A stretch of 11,701 bases of DNA, taken from positions 1-11,701 of the forward strand of contig JAUSJS010000287.1 of assembly GCA_030647575.1 (NCBI GenBank). Direction: 5' to 3'. The stretch is from Candidatus Limnocylindrales bacterium (lineage in GTDB: Bacteria > Chloroflexota > Limnocylindria > Limnocylindrales > CSP1-4). Each line of letters opens with the position of its first letter. Position 1 is the first letter of the stretch. This document shows positions 1 to 6,600 of the stretch, piece by piece. Position numbers and translations under genes: made by a program. Under the pieces are notes generated by a model. The model was not told the DNA's origin. It saw only the letters and a program-made list of their open reading frames with translations, and did not search any database.

Positions 1-78
1 GTGCGACCTGAGCCGGGCATTTGCCACCCAGGCGCCGCGCCGCGCCGCCTCGGCCAGCGTCACGTTGGACGGCGTCAC
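1..78 (-). CDS. start of an unidentified gene (partial, runs off the window)
   Basis: A minus-strand frame opens with GTG at 78-76. This codon overlaps the DUF3052 stop codon (TGA, 77-75) in a GTGA arrangement, the usual form of translational coupling inside an operon. The 26 visible codons contain no stop and read MTPSNVTLAEAARRG then AWVANARLRSH, an opening that looks like a short N-terminal tail followed by an amphipathic helix. No family can be recognised from so little. The alternative is that the DUF3052 gene is the last in its transcript and this open frame is chance, since high-GC DNA is rarely closed over 78 nt. The overlap geometry is the main support. Confidence 0.4.
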   Translation of the reverse strand, partial: MTPSNVTLAEAARRGAWVANARLRSH

Positions 79-473
79 CTCGGACGGCGGGCGAGCGGGA
101 TGACCAGGCGGAGGCACGTGTGGGTCGCCGAGAACGCTACGACCTTGTTGTCGACCAGTCCGGCGGCCCTGGCCGCGTCGATGACCTCGATGTCGCGCAA
201 GGTCGCGAGCTTGCCCTTGCGCGACACGACCCAGATCGAGCCGTTTGGCCGGATACGCCCGGCGAGGGCCTCGAGCGGCTCGAGCGCGTCGGTCGAATCG
301 GCGCCCAGCAGGACGATGTCGGTCTCGGGCGGCGGCCAGCCCTCGGTGATATCGGAGGTTCGCTCGGCGAGCCGTGTCCGGATCGAATCGTCGTCGATGT
401 CGATCAGGGCAACGCGCATCCCCGGGCGGACGCCGAGCTTGTCGAGCAGCGGGGTGGTGTAGACGCGCTCCAT
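75..473 (-). CDS. DUF3052 family protein
   Basis: A 132-residue soluble protein of unknown function, matching the DUF3052 family by recall of its conserved features. It opens with a TPLLDKLGVRPG segment (residues 7-18), followed by the hydrophobic strand VALIDI. A second strand, DIVLLGAD, lies at 52-59, and a third, GSIWVVSRKGK, at 78-88. The family's characteristic C-terminal block GLVDNKVVAF (105-114) leads into CLRLV. The alternating strands and helices suggest a small Rossmann-like fold, but no catalytic motif is evident and the reaction is unknown. The ATG at 473-471 was chosen because the family's conserved N-terminus begins within a few residues of it, although the frame stays open far upstream. 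It is divergent from the deacetylase gene (18 bp between starts) and may be coupled to a downstream gene at 78. Confidence 0.8.
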   Translation of the reverse strand: MERVYTTPLLDKLGVRPGMRVALIDIDDDSIRTRLAERTSDITEGWPPPETDIVLLGADSTDALEPLEALAGRIRPNGSIWVVSRKGKLATLRDIEVIDAARAAGLVDNKVVAFSATHTCLRLVIPLARRPR

Positions 474-478
474 GCCGG

Positions 479-484
479 TATCGT
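479..484 (+). promoter_or_regulatory. possible -10 box for the deacetylase-GNAT gene
   Basis: TATCGT fits the TANNNT -10 pattern and lies 7 nt before the ATG at 492, so transcription would begin at or next to the start codon (leaderless mRNA). No good -35 hexamer is seen at 16-18 bp upstream, and no Shine-Dalgarno sequence precedes the ATG. The box lies inside the 18-bp gap between two divergent starts. Confidence 0.35.
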
Positions 485-491
485 GCCACGC

Positions 492-2288
492 ATGCTCCTG
501 GTCTACGGGCCGCGCTCCCTGACCTACGACTTCGGGCCGGGACACCCGCTCACGCCGCGGCGGTTCGGGCCGGGCGTGGATCTCCTGCGCTCGGTTGGTG
601 CCGAGCCGGGACTTGTACCCGAGCCGGCGACCGATGACGAGCTGCGGCTCTGCCACACGCAGCGCTACATCGACGTCGTCAGGCGCTTCTCGATCAACCC
701 GTTCGGTGGTGACGGCGAGGCGGGGATCGGTGAAGGCAGCGATGACCCGCCGTTCGCGGGCATGCACGAGGCGGGCGCCACGGTCGCCGGCGGCTCGCTG
801 CGGGCGGTGGAGGCGATCCTGCGCGGCGACGTGGAGCACGCGTTTCATCCCGGTGGCGGACTCCATCACGCCATGCCCGGGCGTGCCTCCGGATTCTGCA
901 TCTACGACGATCCGGCACTGGCGATCGCCCGAGCGCGGCTGGACGGGCTGCGCGTGCTCTACGTGGACCTCGACGTGCATCACGGGGACGGTGTCCAGGC
1001 GATCCACTGGGACGATCCCGGGGTCCTGACACTCTCCTTCCACGAATCCGGGCGGTACCTGTTTCCGGGGACGGGCGGGGTGGGGGAGCTGGGCGAGGGA
1101 GCGGCCGCCGGGACCGCGGTCAATGTGCCACTGGAACCGGGAACGGGCGAAGGTGCGTGGCTCGAGGCGGTCCGGACGCTCCTCCCCGAGCTGGCCGCCG
1201 CGTTCGGACCGGATCTGATCATCTCGCAGCACGGCTGCGACGCGCACGCCTGGGACCCACTGGCACACCTGCGGGTTACGACCACGGCGATGGGCGAGGC
1301 GGCACGGCTCGTGGATGCCGTTGCCCACCGATACGCCGCGGGTCGCTGGCTGGCGACCGGGGGCGGAGGGTACGACGCCTATCGGGTCGTGCCGCGGGCC
1401 TGGAGCCTGGTCTGGCTGGCCGGCGCGCATCGGTCCGTGCCGGATGCCACAGCGACCGCGTGGCGCGAGCGCTGGGAGGGCGAGGCCGAGCGCTACGGCC
1501 AGGCGCCTCTGCCCCTGAGGTTCGAGGATGCGACGAACGCGGGCCTACCGCTGGATGGGGCCCAGCTGGCGGCCGAGAAGCGCTCGCGATCGACGGCGGC
1601 GCTGGTGCGCCGCCTGGCCGTGCCCCGGCTCCTGCGGGATGCGGTCGACCGGGGCTGGTGGCAGCCGCTGGCGCCCGTTCCGTCCACGATGCCGGACCTG
1701 GCGACGCCGGGCGTCGGATCGGTCGCGTCGGGCGCGTCGGCCGGCTCGGCTGGGTCGAGTGCGGCGGCCAGGGGTCGCACACCGACGATCTTCCCCCAGG
1801 TCGAGCCGGACGCATGGGTGCGCCTGACCCTCGCCCCTCGGGTGGTCCCGCCGGTCAACCCCGCGGACGGACACGCCCTGCTTCTGGCCGCGATCCGCGA
1901 CGGGGCCGGCGTGTCGGCCGCCGTCCTGGGCACCACGGTCGTGGGGCTCGTCATCACCCGTCACGCTGACGACGCGGCCCGGAGCGACATCCTGGCCATG
2001 GGCGTGGCGCCCGGCTGGCGTCGGCACGGCCTGGCCGCGCGACTGCTGGCGGCCCGCCTTGAATGGACCCGCCCTGGCGACGTCGCGCACGAGGCGCTGA
2101 TCACGGTGGCCGAGCGCGACCCGGTCGAACCGCTGGACGTGGGTATCCGGAACGCGATCGCGCGGCGCCTGTTGACCGGCGCCGGCTTCGACATCGCGCC
2201 GGCGGGGGGCGCCATCGGCTCGGCGGATCCGACGGCAATTCGCGCGAAGCGCGCTGCCCCCGACGACGAGGTTCTGGGCGCGGTCTAG
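492..2288 (+). CDS. AcuC-type zinc deacetylase fused to a GNAT acetyltransferase domain
   Basis: A 598-residue two-domain cytosolic protein. Residues 1 to about 330 form a class I-like histone deacetylase/AcuC domain. It shows the His pair H125-H126 in GGGLHHA, the D-L-D-V-H-H-G-D run (D159, D161, H163, H164, D166), the third metal ligand D255 in HAWDPLA and the catalytic-type Tyr294 in GGGGYDAY. All key zinc and charge-relay residues are therefore present. A Gly/Ala/Ser-rich linker lies near 407-429. Residues about 434-580 resemble a GNAT domain, with the acetyl-CoA-binding motif A around I500-A515 (VAPGWRRHGLAA). AcuC enzymes of about 390 residues remove acetyl groups from lysines, classically of acetyl-CoA synthetase. 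In Bacillus the opposing GNAT enzyme AcuA is a separate protein. The start at 492 aligns with the usual AcuC N-terminus (YDFGPGHPL at residues 13-21), so the open frame extending further upstream is not used. The substrate is unknown. Confidence 0.85.
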   Translation: MLLVYGPRSLTYDFGPGHPLTPRRFGPGVDLLRSVGAEPGLVPEPATDDELRLCHTQRYIDVVRRFSINPFGGDGEAGIGEGSDDPPFAGMHEAGATVAGGSLRAVEAILRGDVEHAFHPGGGLHHAMPGRASGFCIYDDPALAIARARLDGLRVLYVDLDVHHGDGVQAIHWDDPGVLTLSFHESGRYLFPGTGGVGELGEGAAAGTAVNVPLEPGTGEGAWLEAVRTLLPELAAAFGPDLIISQHGCDAHAWDPLAHLRVTTTAMGEAARLVDAVAHRYAAGRWLATGGGGYDAYRVVPRAWSLVWLAGAHRSVPDATATAWRERWEGEAERYGQAPLPLRFEDATNAGLPLDGAQLAAEKRSRSTAALVRRLAVPRLLRDAVDRGWWQPLAPVPSTMPDLATPGVGSVASGASAGSAGSSAAARGRTPTIFPQVEPDAWVRLTLAPRVVPPVNPADGHALLLAAIRDGAGVSAAVLGTTVVGLVITRHADDAARSDILAMGVAPGWRRHGLAARLLAARLEWTRPGDVAHEALITVAERDPVEPLDVGIRNAIARRLLTGAGFDIAPAGGAIGSADPTAIRAKRAAPDDEVLGAV

Positions 2289-2319
2289 GAGAGGTCTGCG
2301 TTCAAGGGCGCCTGCCTGT

Positions 2320-3111
2320 CTACCAGCCTGCCGGCTTTCTCCCGACCAACACGCCCCTGGGCGGCTGATCGAGGATCTTCGCGGTGTCGCCGTCGACGAC
2401 TGCCCAGAGGATCGCGCTGCCCGGCCAGGGTGCATCAGGGGTGGTCAACGCACGATATGCCTCGAACGAGGCTGCCGGGAACGCGGTGGCCAGGGTTTCG
2501 GCGAATCTTGTCGCAAGCTCGCGGTTGCTTCGCGTCGACCTGAGAACGAGGAGGCGCTCGATCCTCGGCACCGGGTCGACGAACCGCCAGAACTCGGCTG
2601 ACGGGAGTGCGTCCGCCTTCTCGTTCGACCAGCGAAGCTGTTGTTCGAGTCTGTGCATCTGGGACTGGACCTCGGTCGCAACGGCGATGTTGGCGGCTCG
2701 ATCGTGGGCGACAAGGTCGATCACGCCACGAACCGGCCGATAGACCGGTACCTCGAGCATCCGGGTCCAGCGCGGATGGAGGATGCGAACGAGCGCCTCG
2801 GTGATCCGCGCCTGGATCGGGTCGGTCAGGCGGGGTCCCGTCCCAGGGTAGAGGCGGACGTTGACCGTGCCTCCGAGCGCGGTTGCGATCGCCACGAGCA
2901 CGGCCAGGCTTGGTTCCCGCAGGCCGCGCTCGATGAGGGAGAGGAAGCCGTGATCGATGTCCGCCAGGGCGGCGAGGCGCCGCTGCGTCAGCCCCGCATC
3001 GACGCGCATCCGCCGGACCTCACGGCCGATGGCCACGCGCATGTCGCGACACATGCGCCCGGTTGAGGTTCGTGAAGCCTTGCGGTTGGTGACGACATGC
3101 CGTTCCGCCAT
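2320..3111 (-). CDS. Cro/C1-type HTH protein with C-terminal domain of unknown function (possible degenerate nuclease fold)
   Basis: A 263-residue protein. Residues about 25-82 form a Cro/C1-type helix-turn-helix: IGREVRRMRVDAGLTQRRLA, then DHGFLSLIERG and EPSLAVLVAIATALG, the standard five-helix pattern. The C-terminal part (about 95-250) carries a conserved-looking stretch GVIDLVAHD (129-137), then VATEVQS (144-150), then HRLEQQLRW (153-161). Asp132 followed by Glu147-x-Gln149 resembles the D...ExK core of the PD-(D/E)XK fold with Lys replaced by Gln, but this is an inference from spacing only. No partner gene is adjacent, and the gene converges on the deacetylase gene with 31 bp between stops. 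The start is uncertain: ATG 3111 gives a basic 24-residue tail, while ATG 3054 (Met20) or 3042 (Met24) would start just before the HTH. None has a clear ribosome binding site. Its base composition looks slightly less GC-rich than its neighbours. Confidence 0.72.
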   Translation of the reverse strand: MAERHVVTNRKASRTSTGRMCRDMRVAIGREVRRMRVDAGLTQRRLAALADIDHGFLSLIERGLREPSLAVLVAIATALGGTVNVRLYPGTGPRLTDPIQARITEALVRILHPRWTRMLEVPVYRPVRGVIDLVAHDRAANIAVATEVQSQMHRLEQQLRWSNEKADALPSAEFWRFVDPVPRIERLLVLRSTRSNRELATRFAETLATAFPAASFEAYRALTTPDAPWPGSAILWAVVDGDTAKILDQPPRGVLVGRKPAGW

Positions 3112-3234
3112 CGTGCCAGCAAACCACGAGCCTCTCTACTGCGGCGTACCTGCGGGTGCGGCCACGGTTGAAGTGGCCCGGCACGGCCGGAGCTGGCGTG
3201 GGCGTCCTGCTGGAGAGGTCCCGCCCGCGCTCCC

Positions 3235-3272
3235 GGGGTCCTCGTGCCGCGTGGCGGGGTCCTCGTGCCGCG
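3235..3272. repeat. two tandem copies of a 17-bp repeat (21-bp period)
   Basis: GGGGTCCTCGTGCCGCG occurs at 3235-3251 and again, identically, at 3256-3272, separated by TGGC. No further copy is seen in the window. It is either a small tandem duplication or a paired binding site; nothing else supports the latter. Confidence 0.8.
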
Positions 3273-3467
3273 CTGTCCCACGGGCAACGATTCGGACGAA
3301 ATGCCGTCGGCGGCCACCGCTTCCCGCCCTTCTGTTGCCCCGCGGTCGACGATCCCGAAGGGAGGTAGCTGACGTCGGGGACTTCAGACCCGTTCGCTGG
3401 CCCGAAGTCAACGCTCGTACGGCAGGATCGACCGCGAAGCCTGCCACCGCCGGATTCGTTGCCCGCG

Positions 3468-3492
3468 GGTCGACGGCGAGCCGGAAAGGCGG
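3468..3492. repeat. 25-bp direct repeat, copy 1
   Basis: This copy begins GGTCGACGGCGAGCCGG and ends AAGGCGG. It matches 3559-3583 at 24 of 25 positions; the difference is A versus G at 3485/3576. The start-to-start spacing is 91 bp, and similarity stops sharply on the right side. A degenerate relative starting GGTCGACG lies at about 3344-3365. Confidence 0.8.
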
Positions 3493-3558
3493 CCGCGGCA
3501 CTCCTTGCTGCCAAATTCGTTGACTGTGGGCCACCAAGCGATCGAACGCCCCGGCCCA

Positions 3559-3583
3559 GGTCGACGGCGAGCCGGGAAGGCGG
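3559..3583. repeat. 25-bp direct repeat, copy 2
   Basis: This copy matches 3468-3492 with a single mismatch. It ends about 45 bp before the lhr -10 box, so it could be a regulatory site for lhr or merely part of a dispersed intergenic repeat. Confidence 0.8.
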
Positions 3584-3626
3584 ATCTAGGGGTGCTAGAA
3601 CATCTGGTCTATTCGAGTCGTCCGGC

Positions 3627-3632
3627 TATACT
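3627..3632 (+). promoter_or_regulatory. -10 box of lhr (TATACT), probable leaderless transcript
   Basis: TATACT differs from the consensus TATAAT at one position. It lies 9 nt before the GTG at 3642, placing the expected transcription start at or within about 3 nt of the start codon. No Shine-Dalgarno sequence is present in between. The -35 region (near 3603-3609, CTGGT) is poor. Confidence 0.5.
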
Positions 3633-3641
3633 GACGCTCCC

Positions 3642-6600
3642 GTGGGAGCCCCGACTCGAACCCGTCGTCCGGCGCGCTCGGTCGAAGGTAAGGCCGACCG
3701 CGACGGCCCCGCCGGCGATCCGCTCGAACGCTTCTCGCCGGCCGTCCGCGACTGGTTCCAGGCCAGCTTCGAAGCCCCGACCCAGGCCCAGGCGGAGGGC
3801 TGGGCGGCCATCTCGGCGGGCCACCACACCCTGATCCATGCCCCGACGGGGAGTGGGAAGACCCTGGCCGCCTTCCTGTGGTGCCTGGATCGGCTGGCCA
3901 CGCACCCCGGTCCCGCCTCGACCCGCGCGGTCCCCGGCCACGTCCGCGTCCTGTACATCTCGCCGTTGAAGGCACTGACCTACGACATCGAGCGGAACCT
4001 GCGCGCACCGCTGACCGGGATCGGCCTGGCGGCACAACGGCTGGGCGGGCAGCCACCCCAGATCACGGTGGCGTCGCGGACCGGCGACACCCCCGCCGAG
4101 GAACGGCGGCGGATTGGGAAACGCCCGCCGGACATCCTGATCACCACCCCCGAATCCCTCTACCTGATGCTGACCAGCGGGGCTCGCGAGGTTCTTCGCG
4201 GCGTCGAGCACGTGATCGTCGACGAGGTCCACGCGATCGCCGGCACGAAGCGTGGCGTCCACCTCGCCCTCAGCCTCGAGCGGCTGGAACGCCTCCGCGG
4301 CCCCGACGCCCGGCCGCCGCAACGGATCGGCCTGTCCGCCACGCAGCGGCCGCTCGAGGCCATCGCCCGGTTCATGGCCGGGGTGGGCCCGGGGCGGGAG
4401 GTCCGGATCGTGGACGCAGGCGCGCGCAAGCCGCTCGAGCTGCAGGTCGTTGTACCCGTCGACGATATGGCGGCGCTCGGTCAAGTCCTGCCACCGGACC
4501 AGCAACTCGGCGGCCCGGCGACCGGCCCGGACCTGCGTTCGAGCATCTGGCCGGCCATCCACCCGGCGATCCTCGGGCTGATTCGGGCCCACCGCAGCAC
4601 GATCGTCTTCGTTAACAGTCGTCGCTTGGCCGAGCGGCTCGCCCAGCGGCTCAACGAGCTGGCCGGCGAGGAGCTCGTCCGCGCCCACCATGGCAGCATC
4701 GCCCGCGAGCAGCGCCTGGCGATCGAGGAGGAGCTGAAGTCGGGCCGGCTCCCGGCCCTCGTCGCCACCAGCTCGCTGGAGCTCGGGATCGACATGGGCG
4801 CCGTCGACCTGGTCATCCAGGTCGAGAGCCCGACGAGCGTGGCCAGCGGACTTCAGCGGGTCGGTCGGGCGGGTCACCAGGTGGGCGCCCCGAGCAAAGG
4901 CGTCATCTTCCCGAAGTACCGTGGCGACCTGCTCGAGTGCGCCGTGGTGACCCGGCGGATGCACGAGGGCGCCATCGAGACGACGCAGATCCCGCGCAAC
5001 CCGCTCGACGTCCTCGCCCAGCAGCTCGTCGCGATGACCGTGATGGATCCCTGGACGGTCGACGAGCTGCTCAAGGTGGTCACCCGGGCCGCCCCCTACG
5101 AAACTCTGACCCGCGAGGTGCTCGAGGGCGTCCTGGGCATGCTCGCCGGCGCCTATCCTTCGGACGAATTCGCCGAGCTCAAGCCCCGCGTCGTGTGGGA
5201 TCGCGTCACCGATGTCGTCGAGGGCCGCCGCGATGCCCGCGTCGTCGCGGTGACCAGCGGCGGGACCATCCCGGACCGCGGCCAGTATGGCGTCTTCATG
5301 GTCGGCGAAGCCGGAACGCCAGGCCGACGGGTGGGCGAGCTCGACGAGGAGATGGTCTATGAGCTGAGGGCGGGGATGCACGGCGACGTCGTCGTGCTCG
5401 GTGCCAGCTCCTGGCGGGTCGAGGAGATAGGGCACGACCGGGTGACGGTCAGCCCGGCACCTGGCGTCCCGGGCAAGCTTCCGTTCTGGCATGGCGACGC
5501 GGTCGGTCGGCCGATCGAGCTCGGGCGGGCGCTCGGGGCCTTCGTCGGCGAGCTCGAAGCTGACCTGGCTCGCGGCGCCAAGGGCCGCAGTGTCGCCGCA
5601 GCGCGCCTCCGGCTCCACCATGACCTCGACGACCGTGCCGCCGAGAACCTGCTCGCGTACCTGGATGACGAACGCGCGGTGACCGGGGTCCTGCCGACCG
5701 ACCGGCGAATCGTGGTCGAGCGCTTCCGCGACGAGCTCGGCGACTGGCGACTCTGCCTGCTGACGCCGTTCGGCGGCCGGGTCCACGCACCGTGGTCCCT
5801 GGCCCTCGAGGCACGCATCGGCGAGCGGCTCGGGATGGCGGTGCAGACGATCTGGTCGGACGATGGGATCGCCATCCGGCTGCCCGAGGGCGATGCCCCG
5901 CTGGACGGGATCGAGGCGCTCCTCTTCCCCGATCCGGACGAGCTCGAGGACCTGGTCGTGGGCCAGTTGGCAAGCTCGGCCCTGTTCGCCAGCCGATTCC
6001 GCGAGAACGCGGCGCGGGCGCTCCTCCTGCCCCGGCGCCGGCCGGGAACGAGAACGCCGCTCTGGCAGCAGCGCCAGCGAGCGGCGGACCTGCTCGCCGT
6101 CGCCTCGCGCTACGGCAGCTTCCCGATCCTGGTCGAGACCTATCGCGAATGCCTGTCGGACGCCTTCGACCTGCCGGCGCTGCGCGAGATCCTGGCCGGG
6201 GTCGCGCGGCGCGAGATCACCGTCCATTCGGTCGAAACTGCCGCGGCCTCGCCGTTTGCGAGCAGCCTGCTGTTCGATTACGTCGCGGCCTACATGTACG
6301 ACGGCGATACCCCGCTGGCCGAACGCCGGGCCGGCGCGCTCACCCTGGACCGCGAGCTCCTGCGCGAGCTCCTCGGCCAGGAGGAGCTGCGCGAGCTGCT
6401 CGATCCGGACGCCCTGGCCGATCTCGAGCTGAGCCTCCAGGCACTGACCGAGGAGCGCCAGGCAACGACGCTGGACGGCGTCCACGACCTTCTCCGCCGG
6501 CTGGGCGACCTGAGCGCCGACGAGGTGGCCGCGCGCACCGAGGGCGGCGCCGCGGCCGCCGGGCCGTGGCTTGCCGAGCTGGTCGCCGCGCGCCGCGCCG

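Larger units (their letters stand above)
3112..3641. other. 530-bp intergenic region with short repeats, no convincing gene
   Basis: The region lies between the divergent starts of the HTH gene and lhr. The open frames here have repetitive, arginine-rich translations without recognisable domains, and none has a credible start signal. It holds a 17-bp tandem duplication (3235-3272), two copies of a 25-bp direct repeat 91 bp apart (3468 and 3559), a weaker third relative near 3344, and the lhr promoter at its right end. I see no tRNA or strong U-tailed terminator. It could be a decayed gene or a cluster of dispersed intergenic repeats. Confidence 0.6.

Noticed and set aside
21..491. N-terminal extension of the deacetylase frame upstream to position 21
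   Set aside because: It overlaps the DUF3052 gene on the other strand, and its translation has no similarity to known domains. AcuC proteins begin at the equivalent of the ATG at 492.
3136..3537. Minus-strand open frame in the intergenic region
   Set aside because: The protein is Arg/Pro-rich, with its only internal repeat (RHEDP twice) explained by the 17-bp DNA duplication. No domain or start signal is seen.
3459..3641. Upstream TTG start for lhr adding 61 residues
   Set aside because: The added segment runs through intergenic direct repeats, is Arg/Gly/Ala-rich and would place the start upstream of the strong -10 box. GTG 3642 fits both the promoter and the family length.
3611..3656. TTCGA-containing segments resembling tRNA T-loops on either strand
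   Set aside because: The flanking bases do not form a 5-bp T-stem, and no anticodon or acceptor stem can be built around them.
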